The translations under genes were made by a program, and so were the position numbers. The notes beneath the pieces were generated by a model that was not told where the DNA came from, searched no databases, and saw only the letters and a list, made by a program, of their open reading frames with translations. Of a stretch of 64,000 nucleotides of DNA, positions 55,180-63,435 are shown one piece after another. How positions within the stretch are numbered: the first letter of the stretch is position 1; every line of letters starts with the position of its first letter. Origin of the DNA: Rheinheimera sp. SA_1 (GTDB lineage: Bacteria > Pseudomonadota > Gammaproteobacteria > Enterobacterales > Alteromonadaceae); assembly GCF_001669775.1 (NCBI RefSeq), contig NZ_LXWK01000017.1, forward strand, positions 310,001-374,000, in the 5' to 3' direction.

Positions 55180-55760
55180 GCCAGATACCCCACCGCGGCT
55201 ATCACGGTATAAATCACGAAAAGTGCACTGAAGAAATACAAATCTTTTTGCAGGTACATATAAATAGACGCTGCATCAATCACCACCCAGTACAACCAGT
55301 TTGACAGTACTTTTTTCGCCACTAACCAGGTGCTTACCACTGCAAAACAACTGATTTGTGAGCCTAAATAAGCAAAATCAGTATCAGTGTAACTGGCCAT
55401 CAGATAACCCATCAGTAACCCAACCGCGCTGGTCGCTGCGATCAGTTTCAGATGCGGCCACAAGCCCCATTCGTTGACGATTTGCGGCACGCCATGGCTT
55501 TGTTTGGTCAGCCGTTGCCAGTTCAGCCAACCATAAATCGCCATGCCGGCATAATACAACTGCAATAGCGCATCGGTAAACAGCTGAGATTGCAGCATAA
55601 TTTGTAAGGTCAATACCGTACTGACAAAAGCTGCCGGCCAACACCATAAACTATGCCGGATCGCCAGCACCGTATATGACAACGCCATCAACGTTGCCAT
55701 CAACTCCAGGCTGGTTTGCAGTTGCCAGCCACTGATCACGCCACTGAGTAATTCAGTCAT
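55119..55760 (-). CDS. pnuT: PnuC-family transporter, probable thiamine importer PnuT
   Basis: A 213-residue inner-membrane protein with about seven helices. LSYTVLAIRHSLWCWPAAFVSTVLTLQIMLQSQLFTDALLQLYYAGMAIYGWLNW and STWLVAKKVLSNWLYWVVIDAASIYMYLQKDLYFFSALFVIYTVIAAVGYLAWR carry the PnuC marks (the WxxW-type vitamin-binding residues and NWxxW..D near the C-terminus). PnuC itself imports nicotinamide riboside; members inside TPP-riboswitch operons are thiamine facilitators (PnuT), relying on phosphorylation to trap the vitamin. Its ATG overlaps the stop of the thiamine-binding protein gene (ATGA) and its end overlaps the kinase gene. Confidence 0.87.
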   Translation of the reverse strand: MTELLSGVISGWQLQTSLELMATLMALSYTVLAIRHSLWCWPAAFVSTVLTLQIMLQSQLFTDALLQLYYAGMAIYGWLNWQRLTKQSHGVPQIVNEWGLWPHLKLIAATSAVGLLMGYLMASYTDTDFAYLGSQISCFAVVSTWLVAKKVLSNWLYWVVIDAASIYMYLQKDLYFFSALFVIYTVIAAVGYLAWRSSYQLQQSNKSGICVSG

Positions 55761-56005
55761 GGTCGTAAGTCACCATGAATAAACTTCACCACAAACACCA
55801 CTTTGCCATAACGCTCAAACGACCAGCGAATGCAATGCTGTAAAGCCTGCATCACCGCATCATAGTCACCAAACACCTGGGTACTCATGGTATTGGTCAG
55901 CACTGTTAAGCCTGGCTGCAGATTCAGCTCTTCGATAAAACCCAGGATCGGCGGAATATACTCGGTCGACAGTGGATATTTACTGATTTCAATCGATAGT
56001 TGCAT
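55757..56005 (-). CDS. YkoF/MTH1187-like thiamine-binding protein
   Basis: An 82-residue protein of the small ferredoxin-like family (COG0011) whose members bind thiamine or hydroxymethylpyrimidine. LSIEISKYPLSTEYIPPILGFIEELNLQPGLTVLTNTMSTQVFGDYDAVMQALQHCIRWSFERYGKVVFVVKFIHGD shows the usual MxxEISxYPL start and the TNxMSTxVxGDYDxV block. No signal peptide is present, so it acts in the cytoplasm, perhaps as a thiamine buffer or carrier for the kinase. ATG at 56005 fits AAGAGG best; the ATG three bases earlier is too close to it. Second gene of the TPP-controlled operon. Confidence 0.85.
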   Translation of the reverse strand: MQLSIEISKYPLSTEYIPPILGFIEELNLQPGLTVLTNTMSTQVFGDYDAVMQALQHCIRWSFERYGKVVFVVKFIHGDLRP

Positions 56006-56014
56006 CATAACCTC

Positions 56015-58132
56015 TTAAAACTGATAACTGGCGCTGACACCAATACGGCGCGGCTCACCAAATTGTTCGTACACGTGATCTTCATATTCATCCCGCGGGT
56101 CGTTGCCAAAATAGAAACCACGCACGCCATACTCTTCATTGAGTGCATTGCGGCTCCAGATAGCTAACTCAAGCTCGTCCAACTGGTAACTGACTTTCAG
56201 ATTCAGCAAATTCATGTTGTCAGAACGCGCCTGATGCGAGTCCGAATAATAATATGCCGCTTTATGTTGTACCCCACCATGCACTGTTACCGCGTCAGTG
56301 GCCAGCCATTCCAGCGCCAGACTGAATTGTTGTTGCGGCGCATGTGCTTGTTCGCGGCCAGTCATGTCGACACCTTTGTCATTCACAAAATCGCGGATTT
56401 CGCTGTGCAGCAGGCTAGCGTTGGCAAATAACACCAGCGCAGGGTTAATTTGCAGGCGATTTTCCATTTCCAGACCGTAATTACGGCCGCTGCCGGCATT
56501 GGCCAGGAACCCGATAAACTTGGTGCCACGGTTGATCCAGGAATTTACCTGCATATCGTCACGCCACATATAAAAGGCGGCAACGCGACTGACCAATTGC
56601 TGTTCGGCCGTCGATGCTTTCACACCAAATTCGGTATTCCACAGCGCTTCAGGGCCAAAAGTTGGTCGTTGCTGCAATTGCGCCGCAATATCAGCAAATT
56701 CCGGGTCAACAGCTTTTGCCAGGGCTTCGCCGTTGACGCCACCCACTTTGTAACCGCGAGATGCCAAACCGTAAATCAGCGCTTGCGGCGCCAGTTGATA
56801 GTCCAGGCTGAGTTTACCGCCCCACATCCAGTCGTCGCCTTGTTGCACGATGAGATTCGAATCCTGATAGTCATCGTTGTAACGCTCAGCCCGGGCTCCG
56901 GCAGTCAGTGTTAAATCCGGCGCAATTTGCTGTCGATATTCGCCATACCAGGCCAGATTTGTGCGCTTTAACTCACTTTGAAAGCGTGAGACTGTCTTGG
57001 CGAAATTATCAGCATAGTTGCGTGTGAGATCAGTTTGTTGTGAACTGGCGTAAAAACCTGACACCCAGCTGCCGTCTTTCGCCAGCCAGCGCTGATCAAT
57101 GCTCTGAGATTTCCGGTCACGTAAATATTGGTCGGTGGTGGAGTAGGCCCAGGGATGGATGATTTGAAAACTCCAGTCTTCATCAAAACCATAATCAGAT
57201 TTGGCGTCCAGCAAGCTCAGCTGAGTATGTGAATCAGCCACAGTCCAGCCGGTATAACTGGCTTTGAAGGCACCCGCCTTAATATCCTGCTTGTCTTGAC
57301 CGGGTTGGTCTGAAAGCGTGACTCTATTGCGATCCAGCGAAAACGCATCATAGCCATTATCGACATCATGCCAATTCAACAGCACATCAAGCGTCAGCGT
57401 ATCGGCAGCAACCACCCGTACTTTGCCATGTAGATGGGTTTCATCAATATTGTTGGTGTCTTTGCGATGTAGATATTGGTTCTGAATAAAACCATCAGAG
57501 GACTGATGCTCGGCCGCAACACGATAGGCGACTGTGTCAGAAATTTTGTCGTTATGAATCAGGCTCAGCTGGCTGCTGTGGTAGTTGGCAAGGGTTGCCG
57601 CAAGCTTGGTTTCCCGTTCAAACTGTGGATCTTGCGACACAAAATTCAGCATGCCTGCCATCGCATTGGCACCAAAACGGGTCGCTTCCGGGCCGCGGAA
57701 CACTTCCAGTTGTTGCAAATCCAGCAATGAGGGTAAACCGAGTAGGGAATAATCGATGCCGTCGACCAATAAACCAACTGATGGATTAATGGTATCCACA
57801 AATTCGCTGCGCTCGCCAATGCCCCGAACCTGCAAATGGCGGCCACGCGAAGCGCCGGCAGCGAAATTCACATTGCCAATTTGCTGAAGTAAATCATCAA
57901 GATGTTGCGACGACTGTCGTTTGGCGTCTAGCTCTGAAACGACAGCGAGGCTGCCAGAGATTTGTTGAACCGAACTTTTCCGGAAATCGCCTTTGATGGA
58001 GATGCGTTCAATGTCAGCTGATTTGGCGGCAGCTTCGGTCGTATCAGCAAATACCGGAAAAACCAGTGCACCGTTGACGGACAAAGCAAGAGCGGGGACC
58101 GATAAAGCAAGAAAGGCAGGTTTTAAACGCAT
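56015..58132 (-). CDS. TonB-dependent outer-membrane receptor under TPP riboswitch, probable thiamine receptor
   Basis: A 705-residue outer-membrane receptor. Signal peptide MRLKPAFLALSVPALALSVNGALVFPVFADT; the TonB-box region is probably IERISIKGDF; the plug runs to about residue 185 (LQVRGIGERSEFVDTINPSVGLLVDGIDYSLLGLPSLLDLQQLEVFRGPEATRFGANAMAGMLNFVSQDP), followed by a 22-strand-type barrel ending in RRIGVSASYQF with the terminal aromatic residue. ATG at 58132 has GGAG ten bases upstream. A TPP riboswitch lies in its leader, so the substrate is inferred to be thiamine or a derivative; comparable riboswitch-linked receptors have been predicted in other Alteromonadales. First gene of the salvage operon. 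Confidence 0.9.
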   Translation of the reverse strand: MRLKPAFLALSVPALALSVNGALVFPVFADTTEAAAKSADIERISIKGDFRKSSVQQISGSLAVVSELDAKRQSSQHLDDLLQQIGNVNFAAGASRGRHLQVRGIGERSEFVDTINPSVGLLVDGIDYSLLGLPSLLDLQQLEVFRGPEATRFGANAMAGMLNFVSQDPQFERETKLAATLANYHSSQLSLIHNDKISDTVAYRVAAEHQSSDGFIQNQYLHRKDTNNIDETHLHGKVRVVAADTLTLDVLLNWHDVDNGYDAFSLDRNRVTLSDQPGQDKQDIKAGAFKASYTGWTVADSHTQLSLLDAKSDYGFDEDWSFQIIHPWAYSTTDQYLRDRKSQSIDQRWLAKDGSWVSGFYASSQQTDLTRNYADNFAKTVSRFQSELKRTNLAWYGEYRQQIAPDLTLTAGARAERYNDDYQDSNLIVQQGDDWMWGGKLSLDYQLAPQALIYGLASRGYKVGGVNGEALAKAVDPEFADIAAQLQQRPTFGPEALWNTEFGVKASTAEQQLVSRVAAFYMWRDDMQVNSWINRGTKFIGFLANAGSGRNYGLEMENRLQINPALVLFANASLLHSEIRDFVNDKGVDMTGREQAHAPQQQFSLALEWLATDAVTVHGGVQHKAAYYYSDSHQARSDNMNLLNLKVSYQLDELELAIWSRNALNEEYGVRGFYFGNDPRDEYEDHVYEQFGEPRRIGVSASYQF

Positions 58133-58187
58133 CAACAGACGACTCCAAGTTAAATTGAAGGATCATCCGCGTATAAGGAAGTCAAAG

Positions 58188-58268
58188 ACACCATCCCTCC
58201 GCCGGTATGATCCGGATCAGGTTCTTAGGGTTCGCCTTGCGGCATCTCAGCTTTCGCACCCCTTGGTT
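58188..58268 (-). ncRNA. TPP riboswitch (THI element)
   Basis: Read on the minus strand the region contains GGGGTGC, GCTGAGATG, ACCC, GAACCTGATCCGGAT, CATACCGGCG and GAGGGA in the order of the thiamine pyrophosphate aptamer, with ACCA and TGGT closing the outer stem. It ends about 55 bases before the receptor start codon. No T run follows, so control of translation start rather than termination is more likely; high TPP would shut down the salvage operon. Confidence 0.96.
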
Positions 58269-58436
58269 TTGCGCGGCAGTGTAGCGGCTTTTGTAGCAGG
58301 TCGCAACTGTGGGTCGACAACAGTAAGCCTGGATTCGTGATTGGGAGCTGCACCCGGCAGAAACTGGCGCGACTGTGAAAATCAGCTAACTTTAACGGAA
58401 CACTCTTCAGGCATGTATGATAAGAAAAGGATTAAT

Positions 58437-58766
58437 ATGACAAAAAGCTTTTTTATATTCATAGCTTTGGGACTTTTATCAAGCCATGCTGTGTTGGCAG
58501 AAAATGCAGATGAAGTGGTTTACTCGACTGAAGGTTATTGTGTATTGGGTAATGAAGGGGTTTCTGAAGATTACCTCAAAGCCTATGCTAAAAAATTAGG
58601 GACAACGCCTTCAATGCGCCTGTGCCATAGTTTTAAAGAAATAGTTGCTGAAGCCCGGCCAAAAGATTGGGACTATCCAGAAGGACGAGCGTACCCTGGC
58701 AGTGTCGTCATCTTAAGCCAGTCGCAGGTGACCTTGCTGAAATCGCTGAAAAAGACTGAACAATAA
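58437..58766 (+). CDS. Small exported hypothetical protein
   Basis: A 109-residue protein I do not recognise. The ATG at 58437 is chosen because AAAAGGATTAAT precedes it and TKSFFIFIALGLLSSHAVLA follows as signal peptide; a longer frame from 58341 has no ribosome site. The mature part of about 89 residues has two cysteines (GYCVLG, MRLCHSF) that could pair in the periplasm, and a charged, Lys-rich end. It is a single gene between the TPP riboswitch region and the Omp85-like gene. Its codons are more AT-rich than its neighbours, which may hint at later acquisition. Confidence 0.65.
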   Translation: MTKSFFIFIALGLLSSHAVLAENADEVVYSTEGYCVLGNEGVSEDYLKAYAKKLGTTPSMRLCHSFKEIVAEARPKDWDYPEGRAYPGSVVILSQSQVTLLKSLKKTEQ

Positions 58767-58906
58767 TGTGCCGATAACCCGCAGCTTCAATAGCCAGCGC
58801 AAGGTTTCCCCACTAGAAATGTTATTGCTGAATATAATTATCCGAGGTGTATAAGGCACTGATATGATAGCCCTTTAGTAGACGCAGTTTCAGAGGATGA
58901 AGTCTG

Positions 58907-60550
58907 ATGTTACAGAAAAAATCCACACTCATGTTCATATTTGGTACCACTCTAATGCTGTCAGGTCCGAGTCTGGCTGAGACTGGTTGCGTTGCAGTGG
59001 ATCCCAAACAACCATTGCCAGAATCTTCGTCAGCACGAACGATCAGCAAAATAAGCTACATCCGCCATGATATTTTTGATTTAAGTCATCCGCAGACGGT
59101 CTGGTTCCATCGGTTTGCCAATGAGTATCATGTGATCACCACTGAACCGACTATCCGCGATGACGTGCTTTTTCGCGAAGGCGAACCTCTGGATTTAGCA
59201 GTGCTGGCTGAGACCGAACGCTTGTTACGTAGTCGTCGTTATCTGCGCCAGGCTGAAGTTCAGGTTACAGAGTATTGTGAAGATAATCAGAGTGTTGTCG
59301 TGACCGTGAGTACATGGGACAACTGGTCACTATTGCCAAAAATCTCCCTTGGCCACGAAGGTGGTGAAACAAAATCAAACATCGGCTTTGCCGAGGACAA
59401 TCTGCTCGGTACCGGTAATCAACTGCAGGCCGAGTATTTCAACGACAGCGAACGTGATGGCTATCAGCTCAGGTTTTTATCGCCAAATATTGGCGGTAGC
59501 CATTGGCAAACCGCGGTGCAATACGCCGACAATTCTGACGGAGAAAGTTATCAGTTCCAGCTGAATAAGCCCTTTTACCGGATCAGTTCGGATTGGGCTT
59601 TTAACTTTGAATTATCCAAAGAAATCAAAGATATCAGTGAGTACGAACTTGGTGATGAATACAATGAATATCGGAGCAACCGCGATTATGCCGAAGTCAG
59701 TGGTGGCTGGAAAATCAGTCAGTATGACAATCAGGTGCAACATCTGAATGTTGGGGTAACGCTGGATGATCATCATTTTTTACCCAATGACGACTCAACG
59801 CGACCACCACCAACCGACCGCGATTTATCGCAAATTTGGGTTGGATGGGACTGGTTTCAATCTGATTATCAAAAAATGTTCAATTTTTTCCAGTTTAATA
59901 AAGTTGAAGATATCAACTTTGGCTGGCAAGCCAGCGTCCGGCTGGGTAAGTTAAATCAAGGCCTGGGTGCTTACACGACTGGCTGGAATCTACAGGCAAC
60001 TCTGGCCAAAAACTGGCAGCTTACGCCAGTCAGCTGGCTGACTTATCGCAGTGAATACAAACAATTAGAAGGAAAAGAGCTCGCCAGCCAACAGCTGTTT
60101 AGCAATCAGTTGCGACACATTTATCATCTGTCCGATAACCAGGTCTGGATCAGCCAATTCCAATGGAATGTCGGTAAAAACCTGTTCCGTGATCAACGTA
60201 TCACCATCGGTGGAGATGACGGCATGCGGGCTTTTCCGCTTTATTATCAAACAGGTAATAAATCGGCGATAGCATCGACTGAATATCGTTACATCACTTC
60301 GTGGCATTTGTATCAATTGGTGGATGTAGCATTGGCGGCTTTTGTCGATGCGGGGCGCGCCTGGGACAATCCAGATCGCACGACACCGATCGATAATGAT
60401 ACTTTATATGGCTATGGTGTCGGCATCAGGTTGTTACCAAGCCACGCCAGTCGCGGCAGTATTATCAGTATCGATTTGTCAAAACCCGTCACGGATAACC
60501 CGGAACTATCGGGCTGGCGCTGGCGGTTAATCGCGAAACGGGAATTCTGA
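58907..60550 (+). CDS. Omp85-like outer-membrane barrel protein with short POTRA region
   Basis: A 547-residue protein with a signal peptide (MLQKKSTLMFIFGTTLMLSGPSLAETGC). Residues about 45-135 look like one POTRA-type domain (ISKISYIRHDIFD.., REGEPLDLAVLAETERLLRSRRYLRQAEVQV..SVVVTVSTWDNWSLLP). The rest is a barrel with repeated aromatic strands; FRDQRITIGGDDGMRAFPLYYQTGNKSAIASTEYRY resembles the conserved VRGF-type loop of the BamA/TamA superfamily, with MRAF in that place, and the protein ends in RLIAKREF with terminal Phe. BamA and TamA have more POTRA domains, so this is a small relative of unknown role, perhaps in secretion or outer-membrane insertion. AGAGGATGA precedes the ATG. Confidence 0.8.
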   Translation: MLQKKSTLMFIFGTTLMLSGPSLAETGCVAVDPKQPLPESSSARTISKISYIRHDIFDLSHPQTVWFHRFANEYHVITTEPTIRDDVLFREGEPLDLAVLAETERLLRSRRYLRQAEVQVTEYCEDNQSVVVTVSTWDNWSLLPKISLGHEGGETKSNIGFAEDNLLGTGNQLQAEYFNDSERDGYQLRFLSPNIGGSHWQTAVQYADNSDGESYQFQLNKPFYRISSDWAFNFELSKEIKDISEYELGDEYNEYRSNRDYAEVSGGWKISQYDNQVQHLNVGVTLDDHHFLPNDDSTRPPPTDRDLSQIWVGWDWFQSDYQKMFNFFQFNKVEDINFGWQASVRLGKLNQGLGAYTTGWNLQATLAKNWQLTPVSWLTYRSEYKQLEGKELASQQLFSNQLRHIYHLSDNQVWISQFQWNVGKNLFRDQRITIGGDDGMRAFPLYYQTGNKSAIASTEYRYITSWHLYQLVDVALAAFVDAGRAWDNPDRTTPIDNDTLYGYGVGIRLLPSHASRGSIISIDLSKPVTDNPELSGWRWRLIAKREF

Positions 60551-60570
60551 TAATCGCGCTGCCGGAGCTA

Positions 60571-61380
60571 TTATTGCTGGCATGTCGGACAAAATACCGT
60601 ACTGCGTTGGCCGAGCCGCAACTCGGTCAGCGGGGTTGCGCATTGCAGACAAGGTTGGCTGCCACGACCGTAAACCAACAATTCTTGTTTAAAATAACCG
60701 GGTTTGCCATCAACCTGACTGAAATCTTTTAGAGTAGTGCCGCCTTGTTCTATGGCACTGGCGAGCGTTTGTTTCACCACAGCGACCAACACATCACATT
60801 GCGCCAAGGTCAGCTCTTTGGCCGGTTTGGTCGGCAAAATCGCTGCTTTAAACAAAGCTTCATTAGCATAAATATTCCCAACGCCAACGACTACATGATT
60901 GTCCATCAGCACTAATTTGACCGCAGCACTGCGTTTTTTAAAATTCTGATGTAAATGTTCAGCAGTAAATACAGTGGTCAGCGGCTCTGGCCCAAGCGAC
61001 GCCAGCATTGGGTGAGTTTCACCTTTGGCCTGCCACAACACCGCGCCAAAGCGTCTTGTGTCATTCAACCGCAGCAATGTTTGATTATCCAGCAACCAGT
61101 CAACATGGTCATGTTTACCGGGTGTGGTACTTGCTGGCAGCATTTTGAGATTCCCGGACATGCCTAAATGGATCAGGATGTCGCCTGCCGGTAAATGCAA
61201 CAACAGGTATTTCGCGCGCCGAGACACTCCGAGTAGCGGCTGATCCCGTAATTCGATCACTTCATCAGGCACCAGCCAGCGTAACTGCCGTTGCCGCACC
61301 ACGACCTGCTGTAAACGACGATGCTGCAAATGTGGCGTGATGCCAAGTCTGGACACTTCAACTTCTGGTAATTCTGGCAT
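60571..61380 (-). CDS. mutM: Formamidopyrimidine-DNA glycosylase
   Basis: A 269-residue base-excision repair enzyme removing 8-oxoguanine and cutting the abasic site. MPELPEVEVSRLGITPHL gives the catalytic Pro and Glu after Met removal. LIHLGMSGNLKM and GVGNIYANEALFKAAILPTKPA hold the conserved lysine and the helix-two-turn-helix, and the C-terminal zinc finger reads CLQCATPLTELRLGQRSTVFCPTC. Its start overlaps the end of a hypothetical membrane-protein gene by one base. The location close to rpmG-rpmB-radC-coaBC matches E. coli. Confidence 0.99.
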   Translation of the reverse strand: MPELPEVEVSRLGITPHLQHRRLQQVVVRQRQLRWLVPDEVIELRDQPLLGVSRRAKYLLLHLPAGDILIHLGMSGNLKMLPASTTPGKHDHVDWLLDNQTLLRLNDTRRFGAVLWQAKGETHPMLASLGPEPLTTVFTAEHLHQNFKKRSAAVKLVLMDNHVVVGVGNIYANEALFKAAILPTKPAKELTLAQCDVLVAVVKQTLASAIEQGGTTLKDFSQVDGKPGYFKQELLVYGRGSQPCLQCATPLTELRLGQRSTVFCPTCQQ

Positions 61381-61877
61381 CAGGGCCTCTGTTTTTCCGT
61401 TGGATGACTTAGTGACGCGGGGATCAGTTGTTCTGCCTGTGACGTCGTCACCTGAAATATGTCGACAAAACCTTGTTTTTTAAGATAAAAATCTCTGCCA
61501 TTTTGATAAAGCCCCCACTGCGACACGTTGGCATCTCCAGCCAGCAGCACCCCCACCTGACGGACGGGTTGCGGCGAAAGCTCAATCTGTTGTGGCCAGG
61601 GTTTTAATTCGGTTTGTTGCCATAATTCCGCTAATTCGGCCGGATTGATCCGATCATCCACCACGGGCTGAAAGCGCCAGACCGGGCCCGCCTGATGTAA
61701 ATCAGTACGATCAAACTGTAATTGCACCAGCACATAACCATCTGGCACCAGTTTAAAAGACTGCAAATGTTGCTGCCGTAAAGTCATCAAGTGTTTTGGC
61801 GCAAAATAAAACAACAGCAGCATTGCTAACACGCTGTAAATAATTACATTATTCCAACCACGACGACTCAGAGCCAT
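61380..61877 (-). CDS. Hypothetical single-pass membrane protein upstream of mutM
   Basis: A 165-residue protein not recognised by family. One N-terminal membrane helix (VIIYSVLAMLLLFYFAPKHL) would leave about 135 residues in the periplasm, with QSFKLVPDGYVLVQLQFDRTDLHQAGPVWRFQPVVDD and GVLLAGDANVSQWGLYQNGRDFYL as ordered parts. No cysteine or catalytic motif is evident. The gene overlaps mutM by one base and is probably cotranscribed with it. Its upstream sequence up to about ten bases before the ATG is made of an ERIC-like end fragment, so translation may be influenced by that repeat. Confidence 0.72.
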   Translation of the reverse strand: MALSRRGWNNVIIYSVLAMLLLFYFAPKHLMTLRQQHLQSFKLVPDGYVLVQLQFDRTDLHQAGPVWRFQPVVDDRINPAELAELWQQTELKPWPQQIELSPQPVRQVGVLLAGDANVSQWGLYQNGRDFYLKKQGFVDIFQVTTSQAEQLIPASLSHPTEKQRP

Positions 61878-61878
61878 G

Positions 61879-61908
61879 ATAAATACCCAAAATTGAATGC
61901 AATTGCAG
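61879..61908. repeat. ERIC-like end fragment before the mutM pair
   Basis: AAATACCCAAAATTGAATGCAATTGCAG resembles the terminus ATACCCAAAATCATTGAAGTTGCAG of the family. Only one end is present. It abuts the ATG of the 165-residue gene, so its GGGTATTT lies where a ribosome site would be. Confidence 0.55.
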
Positions 61909-62071
61909 TGTAATTCATTGCGTCAAATTCAACTAGCGGCCATCTATGCCCAAAAGTAAAATTCGCGGCGATAGAGGTGTGAATATCCGAAGTGCAATAA
62001 TGCTGCTCAAAGACTGTCGGACTGCTGTTACTAAGTCGATAGAGTACGATGCGTTTCTCAGACCGACGCAA

Positions 62072-62127
62072 TTGAAGTTTTGAAGTTTTGAAGTTTTGAA
62101 GGTTTGAAGGTTTGAAGGTTTGAAGGC
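62072..62127. repeat. Tandem repeat, seven 8-base units
   Basis: Units TTGAAGTT (three copies), TTGAAGGT (three) and TTGAAGGC (one) run without interruption. The array lies just beyond the rpmG terminator and about 195 bases upstream of the mutM pair. Such a simple repeat can vary in copy number. Confidence 0.9.
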
Positions 62128-62138
62128 GTTAGAAACAC

Positions 62139-62162
62139 AAAACCCGGCAGATGCCGGGTTTT
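62139..62162 (-). terminator. rpmB-rpmG terminator
   Basis: AAAACCCGGC and GCCGGGTTTT form a ten-pair stem around a four-base loop, ten bases after the rpmG stop; the T run on the minus strand is built from the stem's own end. Confidence 0.8.
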
Positions 62163-62172
62163 GCTTATTCGA

Positions 62173-62328
62173 TTACTTGATTTTCGCTTCTTTGAAAATC
62201 ACGTGCTTACGCACTTTAGGATCGAACTTTTTGATTTCCATCTTTTCTGGCATGGTGCGCTTGTTTTTATCAGTAGTATAAAAAAAGCCAGTGCCAGCAG
62301 TAGAAACTAAACGAATTTTATCGCGCAT
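62173..62328 (-). CDS. rpmG: 50S ribosomal protein L33
   Basis: A 51-residue ribosomal protein. Translation gives [51 protein letters not shown], the standard L33 without the zinc-binding cysteine pairs, that is the C-minus form that does not need zinc. AAGGATTAG lies just before the ATG at 62328. It follows rpmB by ten bases, as in the conserved rpmBG operon. Confidence 0.98.
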   Translation of the reverse strand: MRDKIRLVSTAGTGFFYTTDKNKRTMPEKMEIKKFDPKVRKHVIFKEAKIK

Positions 62329-62338
62329 TTTCTAATCC

Positions 62339-62575
62339 TTAAACCTTTTGACCTTGCTTACGCAGATCTGCTAAAACTGCATCGATACCATTTTTATCGA
62401 TGATACGCATAGCGCGCGTAGTTAAGCGCAGAGATACGAAACGGTTTTCGCTTTCAACCCAGAAACGGTGAGTTTGCAGGTTAGGCAGGAAACGGCGCTT
62501 TGTTGCGTTGTTGGCGTGTGAACGACGGTTACCTACCATCGGACCTTTACCAGTAATTTGGCATACTCTTGACAT
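62339..62575 (-). CDS. rpmB: 50S ribosomal protein L28
   Basis: A 78-residue ribosomal protein. [72 protein letters not shown] is the classic L28. First gene of rpmBG; the upstream 169 bases hold the promoter and an eight-pair leader hairpin. The operon order and the neighbours radC and coaBC match E. coli. Confidence 0.99.
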   Translation of the reverse strand: MSRVCQITGKGPMVGNRRSHANNATKRRFLPNLQTHRFWVESENRFVSLRLTTRAMRIIDKNGIDAVLADLRKQGQKV

Positions 62576-62616
62576 GTCGGTGTTTCTCCAAAAATTACAT
62601 CAGCTCGAGCTATATT

Positions 62617-62639
62617 CATTCTTCCGGCCAAGAAGAATG
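62617..62639 (-). promoter_or_regulatory. Leader hairpin of rpmB-rpmG
   Basis: CATTCTTC (62617-62624) and GAAGAATG (62632-62639) are perfect arms around a seven-base loop, about 42-64 bases before the rpmB start. No T run follows on the minus strand. A role in autogenous control of the operon is possible and is inference. Confidence 0.4.
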
Positions 62640-62744
62640 CCCCGGATTTCTGAAAGGGCGCAATTTATACACGATCAGCAGGCAAAACTCAAGGCTATTC
62701 TAGTCTGGTTTCGCGCAAAAAATGCATGCGATCCCTACAGATCA

Positions 62745-63419
62745 TTAAAGCCAGCCACGTTCAGCAAAGGAAATAACCTCTGCATCGCCAACCACAAAAT
62801 GATCTAACAACTTAATGTCGACTAAAGCCATGGCTTGAGAAAGACGTTCAGTTATAGCGCGGTCAGCGCGACTCGGCTCAGCAACTCCGGATGGATGATT
62901 GTGAGCCAAAATAACGGCGGCGGCATTATGCGCTAAAGCGCTTTGAACTACAATACGCGGATACACTGGCGACGCATCAATTGTGCCGTAAAATAACGGC
63001 TCGGCTTTAATCAGCCGGTGTTGGCTGTCTAAATACAACAACATAAAGACTTCACGCTGTTCCATGCCGATGCTGTATTGCAGATAATTTTTTACCAGGC
63101 CGGGTTCAGTAAAGACGGTTTCGCGCTGCAAATTCTCATATAAACAGCGGCGGCACAGCTCTAATACCGCCTGAGTTCGCACATATCGGGCCAAACCCAA
63201 ACCTCTGCAACTACAAAATTTTTGCCGGCTGGCGGCAAAAAGTTGCTTTAAGCTGCCAAATTCACCCAATAATTCCCGCGCCAGCCCTACTGCATCCAAA
63301 CCGGCGAGACCATTACCGAGAAATACTGCCAATAACTCAGAATCCGATAAAGCTGTGGCACCGCGCGCTAACAATTTTTCACGTGGCCGGTCTGCTTCCG
63401 GCCATTGTTTCATGTTCAT
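62745..63419 (-). CDS. radC: RadC-family JAB-domain protein
   Basis: A 224-residue protein. The N-terminal helix-hairpin-helix part (EADRPREKLLARGATALSDSELLAVFLGNGL) is followed by the JAB/MPN metalloprotease-like domain with the motif AAVILAHNHPSGVAEPSRADRAITERL, whose two histidines and aspartate bind zinc in this fold. Despite the name its role in repair is doubtful in E. coli; it is universally placed next to rpmBG and divergent from coaBC, as here. Confidence 0.97.
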   Translation of the reverse strand: MNMKQWPEADRPREKLLARGATALSDSELLAVFLGNGLAGLDAVGLARELLGEFGSLKQLFAASRQKFCSCRGLGLARYVRTQAVLELCRRCLYENLQRETVFTEPGLVKNYLQYSIGMEQREVFMLLYLDSQHRLIKAEPLFYGTIDASPVYPRIVVQSALAHNAAAVILAHNHPSGVAEPSRADRAITERLSQAMALVDIKLLDHFVVGDAEVISFAERGWL

Positions 63420-63435
63420 CTCTCTTCCTTGAGTT

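Noticed and set aside
62072-62127. CRISPR-like array
   Set aside because: Units are 8 bases without spacers; this is a simple tandem repeat.
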